From contig CALHAW010000001.1 in the NCBI GenBank assembly GCA_937934135.1, forward strand, positions 1 through 64,000: DNA of 64,000 bases. The letters run 5' to 3'. A model generated the notes under the pieces. That model saw only the letters and a list, made by a program, of their open reading frames with translations. It was not told the origin of the DNA and searched no databases. This document shows, piece by piece, positions 23,332 through 32,865 of this stretch (position 1 is its first letter; every line of letters starts with the position of its first letter). The position numbers and the translations under genes are program-made. The stretch comes from an uncultured Alphaproteobacteria bacterium. GTDB taxonomy: Bacteria > Pseudomonadota > Alphaproteobacteria > Micavibrionales > Micavibrionaceae.

Positions 23332-24750
23332 TTAATTTGTGGTGCGGCGGCGTATATTGGGGAGTAAAGATGCAATCATAATAGCCAGAAATGTTGAAAT
23401 AACCGCGCAAAGGGCAATAATCAAGGTAGGGTTAGGGAATAAAGGTTTTTCTGGGACATTTGCGTAAGAAAGAACGGTGGCATTAGCGGCCTCTATATTC
23501 CCTTTTTCAATCAAGCGTTTATAGCTATCAAAGGATGTTTTATAGAGCTGTTGGGCAGTTTCTGCCTTTTGTTGTAATGATTTTAGCGTGATGAGGGCTT
23601 CATTGTTGTTTTCACGGTCTTTTTGGGCTTTTTGTAAGGTCGCCTCAAGTGCGCTGACGCGGGCTGTTGCTTGTTTTTGTGTGCTGCCCAATGTGTTTTC
23701 TAATTTCTTCACTTCTACGCTGATTTGTTTGTCGAGGTTTTCAATCTCAGTTTTGATAGCAATTATTTCTGGGTGGCGTGGGCCATAGCGTTTTGACAAT
23801 TCTTGTAATTTATTTTCTGAGGTTGCTTGTGATAGTTTTAATTCTTTTACAAGGGAGCTTGTGCCACTGACTTTGAAATTAGCGCTGTTTCCTGATTTTT
23901 TAAGTGCGCGGGCTTCGTTTTTTAATATTTTAGCCTCAGTAAGTTCACGTTTGGCCATAGAAAGCTGTCTGTTTAAATCTAAGATTTGTGTCGCAGACGT
24001 TCCATCAATCATTGTTTCGGAAAGACCTGCACGTAGTTTAAAGGCTTCTAAGTCTTTCTCTGCGCCCAGCATTTCTTCATTTAAGCTTTTAATTCTTTGA
24101 TCGAGCCAGCCAATAAGGCGTTCTTTCTTTTCAAAGTCTTTTCCTACATTTTCTTGAACATATAAATCGATGAGAGTGTTTGTGATATGAGCTGCTTTTG
24201 TAGGGCTTTTAGAATTAAAGGTGACCTGCACAACGTATGAACCGCGCACAGGAGAAACATTTAAATTTTCAATGAAATTAGTGATTGTTGCGGATAGGTC
24301 CGGATTTGTGACCTCTGCCGGTAAAGATAGAAACCCTTTTTGATCAATATTACGAATAGGGGATGTTTCAAAAGAATTGTTATTATTTGATGCTCTCGCA
24401 AATTCAGGATCATTTTGTAAGTTCAATTTTTTGACGACCCGTGCCACCAGTGCAGGTGATTTTAAAATTTCGATTTGAGTGAGGATATAAGCGGTATCGA
24501 GATTTAAGATGCGTTTGACGGCCTGTATGCTATCGAGTGAGAAGTCATGTTCACTTTTTTGCATAAGAATTTTGGCATTGGCGGAATAAATAGGGCGCAT
24601 TGAGGCGGAGAGGAAATATCCTGCGATAAGTCCAACGATAAGAAATAACAGAATAAGAAATTTACTGCGCCAAAAAACCAAAATTAAATCTACGATATCT
24701 GTTTGATCACGATTTTGGTGTTGCGGATGTATGTCTGTTTGAGTGGTCAT
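23332..24750 (-). CDS. Wzz/GumC-like polysaccharide chain-length protein
   Basis: This 472-residue inner-membrane protein of the Wzz/PCP family has a cytoplasmic start, a first membrane segment at about 34-52, the PIYSANAKILMQ start of the Wzz domain, a long periplasmic coiled coil (about 180-390) and a last membrane segment (about 440-460) preceded by the usual proline-rich PEKPLFPNPT. There is no tyrosine-kinase domain with Walker motifs, so it is GumC-like rather than a fused Wzc. It sits 9 bp after the OPX lipoprotein gene in the transcript direction, the classic export pair. Confidence 0.9.
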   Translation of the reverse strand: MTTQTDIHPQHQNRDQTDIVDLILVFWRSKFLILLFLIVGLIAGYFLSASMRPIYSANAKILMQKSEHDFSLDSIQAVKRILNLDTAYILTQIEILKSPALVARVVKKLNLQNDPEFARASNNNNSFETSPIRNIDQKGFLSLPAEVTNPDLSATITNFIENLNVSPVRGSYVVQVTFNSKSPTKAAHITNTLIDLYVQENVGKDFEKKERLIGWLDQRIKSLNEEMLGAEKDLEAFKLRAGLSETMIDGTSATQILDLNRQLSMAKRELTEAKILKNEARALKKSGNSANFKVSGTSSLVKELKLSQATSENKLQELSKRYGPRHPEIIAIKTEIENLDKQISVEVKKLENTLGSTQKQATARVSALEATLQKAQKDRENNNEALITLKSLQQKAETAQQLYKTSFDSYKRLIEKGNIEAANATVLSYANVPEKPLFPNPTLIIALCAVISTFLAIMIASLLPNIRRRTTN

Positions 24751-24759
24751 AGGATATTC

Positions 24760-25335
24760 CTAAAATAATCTTTCTTTTACAATGATGACATCACCAGGAG
24801 AAATTTTATATGTGCGTGAAATATTGAGCTGTAAATTTGATTTTTCTTCTGTTTCCGAAAGGTTAAAGCTTTTTTGATTGGCGCGGTATGTGAATCCACC
24901 AGCAAGAGCCACGGCTTTCATAACTGTTAAATCAGGCTGGTATTCATAACTGCCTGGGCTTTGAACTTCACCGATAATAAAGAAATCACGGTATTTTTCT
25001 ATCTCAACCGAGATAACAGGATTAATAAGATATCCATTGCTATATTCAGCTTTTACCACTTGCTCTGCCTCTTGTGGGGTAAGCCCAGAGAGCGTTACAG
25101 CGCCAATAAGGGGAAGTGTCACACCGCCTTGTTCGTTGATTGTAAATTGCCCCGATAGGTCGCGTTCGTTAAAAACACGTATATTGATTGTGTCATTTGT
25201 TCCCAAGACATAGCGATGTGACTGGTCAAAATCATTTAAATTTTTTGGTTTATTTTCAATAGGATTCTGGCAGGCACCTATGAAAAGGAGTGCAAAGCTC
25301 AATAGAAAAGTTGTTTTTAAGGGCATGACCAACAT
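24760..25335 (-). CDS. Short OPX (Wza/GumB-like) polysaccharide export lipoprotein
   Basis: This protein has 191 residues (188 if it starts at the ATG at 25326). The signal sequence ends in lipobox IGAC with Cys22 counted from the first Met. A Poly_export domain (YVLGTNDTINIRVFNERDLSGQF and following, about 42-112) and one SLBB-like domain (about 114-185) follow. It lacks the long C-terminal region that forms the outer-membrane helical pore in E. coli Wza, so it should need a separate outer-membrane channel. A BBP2 barrel protein is encoded at 27408-28715. Confidence 0.88.
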   Translation of the reverse strand: MLVMPLKTTFLLSFALLFIGACQNPIENKPKNLNDFDQSHRYVLGTNDTINIRVFNERDLSGQFTINEQGGVTLPLIGAVTLSGLTPQEAEQVVKAEYSNGYLINPVISVEIEKYRDFFIIGEVQSPGSYEYQPDLTVMKAVALAGGFTYRANQKSFNLSETEEKSNLQLNISRTYKISPGDVIIVKERLF

Positions 25336-25381
25336 GAAATAGTTATAAAAGAGTGAATACTCGTTAAAAATTATATCTCAA

Positions 25382-26614
25382 TCATTTTGAAACACAATCT
25401 TTACTTGAAGATTTTAATGTCATCTTCTTGTTTTGGCGTGAAAAATTAGAAAAAGCTTCCCAGAAATTTTGTCTTCTTGGCTCTAAAATTTGGTGGCTGT
25501 AACTTAAGCTATTCGTTACGTTATGACCCGATGCTTCGATTTGATCTTCTAAGCTGCGTGTCATTTTGATGATGAGATGTGCGAGATGTTTTACGTTTCC
25601 GGGGGCGATAAGCCATTTATTATCAATAAGTTCTGGTATTCCACCAGCGGTTGAGCCAATAACAGGGCAGCCAAGGCTCATGGCCTCAATCGTTGCGCGG
25701 GGCAATCCTTCTTGGTATGAGGGCTGTAGGTATAAATCTATCCCTTTAAGCCATTCAAAAACTTTATCGCCTGTTTGTAACATGCCATCAAAGTGGACAA
25801 TATCTTCAATGCCATATTTTTTTGCTAATTTTTTATAAGGCGCGCTGTCACCAGGGCCAAGCTGTCTGAAGATAAAGCTATGAGGCATTTTTTTATGAAC
25901 AATCGAGAGCGCTTTTAATGTGTCTTCAATCCCTTTAATTTTATTACCCATGCTGCCAATTAAGCCAATAATGCATGGTTTATCTGTTTCAAATTCATCT
26001 TTAATGCGCCGTATACGAATATCCATGAATGCATCATCGATCTTGTGAAGCCGTACATTTGAAATATTTGTTGTTTGTGCCTTGGTTGGGTAGCGGTTTT
26101 GTAAGAAGTTTTTTGTAACATAGAGGACATAGTCTGCGTTCTTAGTGATTATTTTATCGCGTATATACCGAATAGGGGCATATATTTTCCCCGCAAGATT
26201 TCCATGGTTCCATGTGCTATCCCAAGCGCAGGCGGCCATTTCCATGGCAATCGGTTTGTTCATTCTTTTTGCGTGACAATAAGCGAGCCAGCCAATATCG
26301 CTGACGGCGCGAATGATAACAGCGTCTGATTGTGCGACTAATTTTGCAAGATGGTTAGAAACTTGCGTCCTATATTTTATCAGGCCGAGGGGCGTGTTAA
26401 TGTTGGGGCAAAGTTCAAAAGAGACCTGATCCCCGCTGCTTACATTATGTTTACGGTAGCTATTTGTTTTTGGGAAAGCGCGACCGACAACGGTTAATTG
26501 ATCAAAATTATTTAAAAATGGTTCCCAATATTTATACGCGAATTGCCCGGCAGAATACACCGTTTCGTCCTCATTTTTGAGATAAAAGTTATCGTGACAA
26601 TAAAGTAATTTCAT
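25382..26614 (-). CDS. Glycosyltransferase, GT4-like
   Basis: A 410-residue GT-B enzyme that should transfer a sugar from a nucleotide donor during polysaccharide assembly. The C-terminal donor-binding region has the classic E-x7-E pattern in YQEGLPRATIEAMSLGCPVIGSTAGGIPELI. The start at 26614 (MKLLYCHDNFY) gives a typical N-terminal Rossmann strand; an upstream extension to 26686 would overlap the divergent sulfotransferase and encode hydrophobic residues unlike the family. Donor and acceptor are unknown. It is the only clear glycosyltransferase of the region. Confidence 0.88.
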   Translation of the reverse strand: MKLLYCHDNFYLKNEDETVYSAGQFAYKYWEPFLNNFDQLTVVGRAFPKTNSYRKHNVSSGDQVSFELCPNINTPLGLIKYRTQVSNHLAKLVAQSDAVIIRAVSDIGWLAYCHAKRMNKPIAMEMAACAWDSTWNHGNLAGKIYAPIRYIRDKIITKNADYVLYVTKNFLQNRYPTKAQTTNISNVRLHKIDDAFMDIRIRRIKDEFETDKPCIIGLIGSMGNKIKGIEDTLKALSIVHKKMPHSFIFRQLGPGDSAPYKKLAKKYGIEDIVHFDGMLQTGDKVFEWLKGIDLYLQPSYQEGLPRATIEAMSLGCPVIGSTAGGIPELIDNKWLIAPGNVKHLAHLIIKMTRSLEDQIEASGHNVTNSLSYSHQILEPRRQNFWEAFSNFSRQNKKMTLKSSSKDCVSK

Positions 26615-26657
26615 AAGAGCGCTTTTCGCTTTGAAGCGAATCACATTGTATGACATT

Positions 26658-27413
26658 ATGAGCAGGATGAAAGCCCCTAAAATCATATACCATCATATTC
26701 CCAAGTGCGGTGGCACTTCTATCGTCCGTGGTTTTGCATTGAGTTATTATCCGTTTCAGTTGTTAAGGCATGGTAGGAAAGCGTTTCCTGCGGCCTTAAA
26801 TTCACGAGCGGCGAGTGCCGCGGCGCAAGATTTATTAATTGATAAATATGCATACAGGCGCCAACTCTTGGCCTATTTTGTAGAGCGTGGTGATAGTTCT
26901 TTTATTTCAGGTCATTATCCTTTTTGTAAAAATATTTATGAAAAAAACGCGCAAGAATGGTCTTTTGTCAGTTTGTTTCGTGACCCTGTCATGCGCTGGT
27001 ATTCAGAATATTATTGGAACTATTATAAAAATCACGATTACGCAAAAACAGGTTTGAATATTGAAGAATATTTTGAATCTGTTGAAGGCAAAATGAACAC
27101 GCGATCATTTGTAAATTTTTTAACGCCTGCCATTTCCCCCGATGCGTCAGTTAAGAGAGAAGAATTAAATGCGGCGTTACACAATGCAGAAAAGCTTGAT
27201 GTTGTAGGGACATTGGAAGAATTAGAAAAATTTCGCCATGATTTAGCGCGCAGATTCGGCCGAAAGCCATTTTTTATGAAGAGTAATAAAAGCCCCGCCC
27301 CAAAGGGTGTGATTCAAACACCAGACAAAAATAGCGCGTTTCATAAGGCATTATTAGAGGCGCTTTCTGCTGATATTGAAATATATCAAGCGGTACGCAA
27401 GCGAAGCCTATAG
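26658..27413 (+). CDS. Sulfotransferase family protein (first)
   Basis: A protein of about 251 residues whose start IIYHHIPKCGGTSI is the PAPS 5'-phosphosulfate-binding loop of the sulfotransferase-2/heparan-sulfate type. SLFRDPVMRWYSEYYWNY matches the 3'-phosphate-binding RDPxxR-S pattern. It likely moves a sulfate group from PAPS to a sugar. The ATG at 26658 is chosen over upstream TTG codons; 26667 is also possible. It diverges from the glycosyltransferase and converges with the barrel gene, overlapping it by 6 bp. Confidence 0.82.
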   Translation: MSRMKAPKIIYHHIPKCGGTSIVRGFALSYYPFQLLRHGRKAFPAALNSRAASAAAQDLLIDKYAYRRQLLAYFVERGDSSFISGHYPFCKNIYEKNAQEWSFVSLFRDPVMRWYSEYYWNYYKNHDYAKTGLNIEEYFESVEGKMNTRSFVNFLTPAISPDASVKREELNAALHNAEKLDVVGTLEELEKFRHDLARRFGRKPFFMKSNKSPAPKGVIQTPDKNSAFHKALLEALSADIEIYQAVRKRSL

Positions 27414-28715
27414 CGCGCCTGTAAGGCTTAACCGAAAGCGGTTATCTTCAAAATTGGAAGCATCAATGGGGCTGCTGCGTTCTTTATATTCATATCCTGC
27501 GCCAAATTGTATGTGGGGGCTTAAAATATATTGAAGGCCTATACCTGTATTATATGTTTTGTCTGTGCGGTTTGTTTCGGTGAAATCTTCATTCATGAAA
27601 TCAAAAAAACCACGTATAAACATATTTCTTTTCAATTCGTAATCTAAGGCCGCGCCAACATTAGTGCGATCCAATCCTGCGATGATGAGATTATCTTCAA
27701 CTGCTGTGCGCCCGGCATTAAATTCAACATGTGCTTTTTGTGATGGTTCCCAAATGACTTCTGCTTGGAAAGAAAGATCAGTTGTGTCATCAATATCTGA
27801 ATCTTCATATTGACGGGTTATAGACCCAATCCCGATATCCCCAATGATGAGGTTCTTATAGTTCCACCGTCCACCAGCAAGAATGGTGAGTGCCTGATTA
27901 CTGCGGTCATCGCCGTTAAAGCCACCGGCAGTGAATGTATTACGGGCATAATCTTGATCTTCATATAAAATGGATAAGCGGGGTTTTAGGCTGGTTGTAA
28001 AATCGTAACTAAAGTCTGTTTGTAATGAATATAAGTCATGATCACGATCTTCTTGAATGGCGGCAGCGCCATTAATGAAGCGATTATTATCAAAACGGAT
28101 TTGTCTGAAGCCTAGTGTGGTATCGATGCTAAAACGGTTTGGTTTGTAAGAAAAACCAACGCTGGCATCAAGGCTTTGGAGTTCGACAGGCGTTTCGGTG
28201 ACGGCAGAGGGGTCGGAAACCCTTATATTTTCACGGGGAAGGGATAGATTGCTGAATCCAATAAAGAGGGGGAATTTAAGGCTTTTTGTCGCTTCTAGCT
28301 CTGCGTTGGCATAGAAATTAGTGTTTTCAACATCCTCATCATCATTGTCAAAATGGCGTTTTATTTCCGCCTGTGCGCCGCCGCCAAAGAAATGCCGCCC
28401 AATTTTTTTTTGAAGGGTGATGATGGGGTTAAAGATAGTGATGATATCGCTCTCGCCATTTTCTTGGGAGCGAATATTATCTGTTGTTTCGATTGTGGTG
28501 CGTAAAGATGCGTTAACATCCATCCCCCTGATATTTTTAGGAAGGCCGCGATAATCAAAGGGGTCAAGGCGCAAGCCGAGCGGTTTATTGACGCTATTAT
28601 CCCGAAAGCCAAACCCTTCAATGGCTGCGCTTTCTTGGGCGTATGATGTATGTACCGTGCTGATTAGAATCAGAAGCGTGCAAAAAATAGATTTTGTATA
28701 AAGCGATAGGGTCAT
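27408..28715 (-). CDS. BBP2-type outer-membrane beta-barrel protein
   Basis: This is a 435-residue outer-membrane protein with a signal peptide (cleavage after TSYAQ-like sequence at about 26). Alternating amphipathic strands run through the protein, and the start GLRLDPFDYRGLPKNIRGM followed by SLRTTIETTDNI is the typical beginning of the putative beta-barrel porin 2 family found in exopolysaccharide loci. The C-terminus ends in strands (NRFRLSLTGAL). It probably forms the outer-membrane channel used with the short OPX protein. It is divergent from the asparagine synthase-like gene. Confidence 0.85.
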   Translation of the reverse strand: MTLSLYTKSIFCTLLILISTVHTSYAQESAAIEGFGFRDNSVNKPLGLRLDPFDYRGLPKNIRGMDVNASLRTTIETTDNIRSQENGESDIITIFNPIITLQKKIGRHFFGGGAQAEIKRHFDNDDEDVENTNFYANAELEATKSLKFPLFIGFSNLSLPRENIRVSDPSAVTETPVELQSLDASVGFSYKPNRFSIDTTLGFRQIRFDNNRFINGAAAIQEDRDHDLYSLQTDFSYDFTTSLKPRLSILYEDQDYARNTFTAGGFNGDDRSNQALTILAGGRWNYKNLIIGDIGIGSITRQYEDSDIDDTTDLSFQAEVIWEPSQKAHVEFNAGRTAVEDNLIIAGLDRTNVGAALDYELKRNMFIRGFFDFMNEDFTETNRTDKTYNTGIGLQYILSPHIQFGAGYEYKERSSPIDASNFEDNRFRLSLTGAL

Positions 28716-28836
28716 GGTGTGTTTAGTGAGTGTAATAAGAAATGAACATTCTTTCTTACAGCATAAGGGAAAAATGCTATTATGGGTAGGTTATTTATAA
28801 ATCATATTTTTTCCTTTTTTGTGAGATTATCTTTTT

Positions 28837-30732
28837 ATGTGCGGTATTGCCGGTTTTATCCCTTTCAAAACCACGGGATCTGATATTTTAGAAAATATGG
28901 GTCAGCGGATGGTTGCGGCGTTGCATCACCGTGGCCCAGACCAGCAAGCCTATTGGATTGATCAAAATGCTAAGATTTTGATGGCGCATACGCGCCTGTC
29001 CATTCAAGATTTAAGTGATGCGGGCAGTCAGCCGATGGTGTCGGCGGATAAGCGTTACTGCCTTGTTTTTAATGGTGAAATTTATAATTTTCGAGAATTA
29101 AAAGCGGACTATAATCTTGTGACGCAAGGCCAAAGCGATACGGAAGTGTTGTTGGCGCTTATTGAGAGTATAGGATTTACGAAAACGGTGCCGTTGTTAA
29201 AGGGTATGTTTGCCTTTGCGCTTTATGATCATGCGCAAGGCATGTTGCATATTGCGCGTGACCCGATTGGTAAAAAGCCCCTTTATATGGGGTGGGGGAC
29301 ACAAGGATTTTATTTTGCGTCCGAATTAAAATCAGTTTTTGCCTGTGGTGAAAAACGACCAACGGTTAACACAGATATTTTAGATTTATATCTACGCTGG
29401 CGTTATGTGCCAGACCCGTATTGTATTTATACAGGCTTTTGGAAATTGCCGCCGGCGCATTATGTTTCCGTTTCATTATCAAAATTAAATCAGCCCTTTG
29501 ATGTTTTAGAAGACATAAAAGAGTTTTGGAGTTTTGATCAATGCGCACGACAAGATAATAAAATAATTTCTAACCAAGATGCCGTTGGACAATTAGATGA
29601 TATTTTAAATCAGGCTGTTGAAAAGCGAATGGTTTCTGATGTACCGTTAGGGATGTTTTTATCAGGGGGTATTGATTCAACCCTGGTCGCGGCGATGATG
29701 CAAAAACAAAGTGACCAACCGATTAAAACGCTCACGATTTCCTTTGATGAGAAGAAGTATAACGAAGCACCGATTGCCCTAAAAACCGCTAATATATTGG
29801 GGGCAGAGCATATTGAGTTGAATTTAACAGCGCAAGACGCCATGAATATAGTGCCAGATATTGCGGGTATATTTGATGAACCGTTTGCAGACCCATCCGC
29901 GTTACCGACTTACACAATTTGTAAATTAGCCAAGACAAAAATGAGTGTGGCATTAAGCGGTGATGGGGGTGATGAAAGCTTTGGCGGGTATAGTTGGTAT
30001 GGACGCGCGGAGCAGTTAGAATTTTTGTTTAAAATACCAAAGGAAGTGCGGGGGATTGTTTCAAAAATTTTTGCTCTTTACCCTACGGCGCAAGCAAAGA
30101 AAATTGCAAGTATGATTGGTGCAAAAAATTGGGATGATTTATATCCAAAATTAATGACCTATTGGGATGCCATCCAGGGCGTTAAAAACAAAAATTATTT
30201 ACAAACGCCTTATGATCGCACGGCGTTAATGGATTGGAACAAAAGCAATGTGGAAAGATTGATGGCATTTGATGCGCGGATGTTTTTGGCAGGAGATGTT
30301 TTAACAAAGGTTGATCGATGTTCTATGGCGCATGCCTTAGAAATACGTTCCCCCTTATTAGACCAAAATGTGATTGAATATGCGTGGTCGTTGCCCCTTA
30401 AAATGAAACGCAAGCAAGGGCAGGGGAAGTGGATTTTACGCGAATTGTTGAAGCAATATTATCCTGATTATGATTTTAACCAACCCAAGCAGGGTTTTTC
30501 TATCCCCCATGGGCGCTGGCTTAAGAATGAATTGCGGGGGTGGGCAGAGGATTTATTTGACCCCAATAAAATTGCCCTTGTTGATTCAGCGATCATTACG
30601 CCTTATTGGAACAAGCATAAAGAGAATAAAGGTGATTACGGTCATTATCTTTGGACGCATGCAATGTTGCAATCATGGCATAGACATCAAGTTGGGCATG
30701 ATGTCGCGCCGAAAATGAAAGATGTATCATGA
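28837..30732 (+). CDS. Asparagine synthase (glutamine-hydrolysing)-like
   Basis: This 631-residue enzyme has an N-terminal class II glutamine amidotransferase domain starting MCGIAGF with catalytic Cys2, and a C-terminal synthetase domain with the ATP pyrophosphatase loop LSGGIDSTL near 273-281 and ALSGDGGDESFGGY. It may make asparagine or amidate a sugar acid or peptide linked to the polysaccharide; AsnB homologues are frequent in exopolysaccharide and exosortase-type loci. The next gene (flippase) overlaps by 4 bp (ATGA), so it belongs to the export operon. Confidence 0.92.
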   Translation: MCGIAGFIPFKTTGSDILENMGQRMVAALHHRGPDQQAYWIDQNAKILMAHTRLSIQDLSDAGSQPMVSADKRYCLVFNGEIYNFRELKADYNLVTQGQSDTEVLLALIESIGFTKTVPLLKGMFAFALYDHAQGMLHIARDPIGKKPLYMGWGTQGFYFASELKSVFACGEKRPTVNTDILDLYLRWRYVPDPYCIYTGFWKLPPAHYVSVSLSKLNQPFDVLEDIKEFWSFDQCARQDNKIISNQDAVGQLDDILNQAVEKRMVSDVPLGMFLSGGIDSTLVAAMMQKQSDQPIKTLTISFDEKKYNEAPIALKTANILGAEHIELNLTAQDAMNIVPDIAGIFDEPFADPSALPTYTICKLAKTKMSVALSGDGGDESFGGYSWYGRAEQLEFLFKIPKEVRGIVSKIFALYPTAQAKKIASMIGAKNWDDLYPKLMTYWDAIQGVKNKNYLQTPYDRTALMDWNKSNVERLMAFDARMFLAGDVLTKVDRCSMAHALEIRSPLLDQNVIEYAWSLPLKMKRKQGQGKWILRELLKQYYPDYDFNQPKQGFSIPHGRWLKNELRGWAEDLFDPNKIALVDSAIITPYWNKHKENKGDYGHYLWTHAMLQSWHRHQVGHDVAPKMKDVS

Positions 30733-32000
30733 CGTTTGGTATAGGGATAATAAAAAAATTATTTTTTCTGATGTCTACGCAAATTGTGGGTATGGGGATG
30801 GCGTTTATTGCCCATCTTCTGCTTATTAAATTTTTAAGCACGTCAGAATATGGCGTATTTAGCTTTATTTTTTCTGTTTCAACTATTTTATGTTTGATTG
30901 GTAATTTTGGATTTCAGGCATCATCTGTGCGTATCATACCGCAATTAAGTGCGGGGTCATTACCAGCGTTTTTACTGCGGAGTAGTGTGTTTGTGTTTAT
31001 GTTTTCAACAGGCATAAGTGGCCTTGTTTTTTTTGTATTATATTTTTTTATATCAAAAGATGATTATGCCATGTCGGCCTTATGGGCAGGGGCATTGATT
31101 GTTCCATTTTTTGCACTCATTAAGCTGTATAGTGGTGTTTTTAAGGGATTAAAAAAAGGCGGATGGGCAGTTTCTTATGAGAATACATTTAAAGAAACAT
31201 TGTTTGTTGGCTTGATTTTAATAGGCATTGGCAGCGCTGTTTTATCTGCAACATCGCAGAATATTTTATTTCTTTTGCTTTCTATTTTTATCATTTTATC
31301 TTTGGTGGCATTTTGTCATTTAAGAAAAATTGTACCGCGCACGGATGTACCACCTGCCTCTTCCTTAAAGTTATGGTTAGCGATTTCTTATCCGATGATG
31401 TTTGTGATTGCCACGCAAACGCTTATTCATCGGGCAGATATCATTACATTAGGATTTTTTGTTGATCCTTCAGAAGTAGGGGTTTACGCCGCTGCGGCCA
31501 AGATAGCGCAAGCGGCAACGTTTGGTTTTATTGCGATGAATATTATTTTTTCACCCATGGCATCAGAATATTTTTATCAAAAGAAAGTAAAGGCGCTCAA
31601 AAAACTTTATGTGAAAACAGGTTTTTTACAGCTGGGTTTAACCATACTTCTTGGTGTGGTTCTTTATTTAAGTAGTGATTTAATTTTTAGCTTTTTTGAT
31701 ACAGATTATCAAAATGGGCTGCCTATTCTTTATTTATTAATAGGGGGATATATTTTAAATTGTATGTGGGGGCCAGTCCCGTTTTTGATGATCATGACAA
31801 AATATGAGCATCAAGCAATGTGGATGACATTTATTGCGGCGGCATTAAATATAATTTTGAATATCATTTTTATCCAAAAATTTGGTATTATTGGCGCGGC
31901 ATTGGCAACCGTTATTACGCTTAATTTAAGGAATATTATTTGTTTAATTTATGTTGTAAGGCACGGCATGTTTAGGGAGGAAGCCAATGGGGCGGCCTGA
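30729..32000 (+). CDS. Polysaccharide flippase (Wzx-like)
   Basis: This 423-residue inner-membrane protein of the MATE/MOP flippase superfamily has 12 or so hydrophobic segments spread over the whole length. The start GIIKKLFFLMSTQIVGMGMAFIAHLLLIK and the LSTSEYGVFSFIFS motif are typical of oligosaccharide flippases. It should move lipid-linked repeat units across the inner membrane. It overlaps asparagine synthase by 4 bp and the second sulfotransferase by 14 bp. Confidence 0.88.
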   Translation: MTFGIGIIKKLFFLMSTQIVGMGMAFIAHLLLIKFLSTSEYGVFSFIFSVSTILCLIGNFGFQASSVRIIPQLSAGSLPAFLLRSSVFVFMFSTGISGLVFFVLYFFISKDDYAMSALWAGALIVPFFALIKLYSGVFKGLKKGGWAVSYENTFKETLFVGLILIGIGSAVLSATSQNILFLLLSIFIILSLVAFCHLRKIVPRTDVPPASSLKLWLAISYPMMFVIATQTLIHRADIITLGFFVDPSEVGVYAAAAKIAQAATFGFIAMNIIFSPMASEYFYQKKVKALKKLYVKTGFLQLGLTILLGVVLYLSSDLIFSFFDTDYQNGLPILYLLIGGYILNCMWGPVPFLMIMTKYEHQAMWMTFIAAALNIILNIIFIQKFGIIGAALATVITLNLRNIICLIYVVRHGMFREEANGAA

Positions 32001-32862
32001 TTTTATTGGTGTTGGAACGGAACGCGCGGGAACATCATGGGTGTTTTCAATGTTGGCGCATCATCCTGATATTTGGGTGCCGCCGTTAAAAGAGATTCAT
32101 TACTTTGATGAAATTGATCCCGATGTCCCAACACAAAAACCGCGATTTGGTTTTCATTTAAAAAGCCGAATGAAGCATAAATTTGTTCCTTTTTTTAATA
32201 TGACGCACCGCCCAGAATTTTTTAAAAATAACTGGTGGGCTTATTTGGCGTGGGATATTGCATATTTTATAGGGAAACAGAATGATCAATGGTATCAAAA
32301 TTTATTCCCTTCAAGGTTAGTCAAGGGGCGCATCTGCGGAGAATATACGCCAGCCTATTGCAATATATCGCAGGACATTATGGCACGTATGAAGGATATG
32401 AATCCTGATATGAAGTTTTTATTAATGCTGCGTCATCCTGTGTCACAGATTAGGTCGAGCCTTATTCAAAATTTTGTGATGATTGAAGGGCGTGATTTTA
32501 ATACGGTCTCTGCCCAAGAAATGGAAGAATGGCTTAATTCACCCTTTGCAAATTTAAAGGCAAATTTAACAGAAATATTAAATAGATGGCAGGAATGCGT
32601 GGATGAAGAACATTTATTCATTGGGTTATATGAAGAAATAAGCACGGCGCCCCAAGAGTTCATTGCACGTTTGTATGAATTTTTAGGGGTAAATCATGAT
32701 TTTTTGCCTGATCAAAAATTTTATAAGAAAAAAATTAATAATCTAACCAAATCAACTTATGTTATTCCTGAAGAAATTGAGAATATGATGAAAGAAAAAT
32801 TTTTAATCGAAGCAGAGGGTTTTAAAAATCAATACCCGCATCTCGCAAAGTTTTGGAGTTAA
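31987..32862 (+). CDS. Sulfotransferase family protein (second)
   Basis: This 291-residue sulfotransferase-1-like protein has its PAPS 5'-phosphosulfate loop at the start (GVGTERAGTSWVFSML, about 6-21), the conserved KEIHYFDE strand (about 37-44) and the 3'-phosphate-binding LLMLRHPVSQIRSS (about 145-158). The substrate is presumably a sugar of the surface polysaccharide. It overlaps the flippase gene and is followed 3 bp later by the methyltransferase gene, so the operon carries both decorating enzymes. Confidence 0.87.
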   Translation: MGRPDFIGVGTERAGTSWVFSMLAHHPDIWVPPLKEIHYFDEIDPDVPTQKPRFGFHLKSRMKHKFVPFFNMTHRPEFFKNNWWAYLAWDIAYFIGKQNDQWYQNLFPSRLVKGRICGEYTPAYCNISQDIMARMKDMNPDMKFLLMLRHPVSQIRSSLIQNFVMIEGRDFNTVSAQEMEEWLNSPFANLKANLTEILNRWQECVDEEHLFIGLYEEISTAPQEFIARLYEFLGVNHDFLPDQKFYKKKINNLTKSTYVIPEEIENMMKEKFLIEAEGFKNQYPHLAKFWS

Positions 32863-32865
32863 AGA

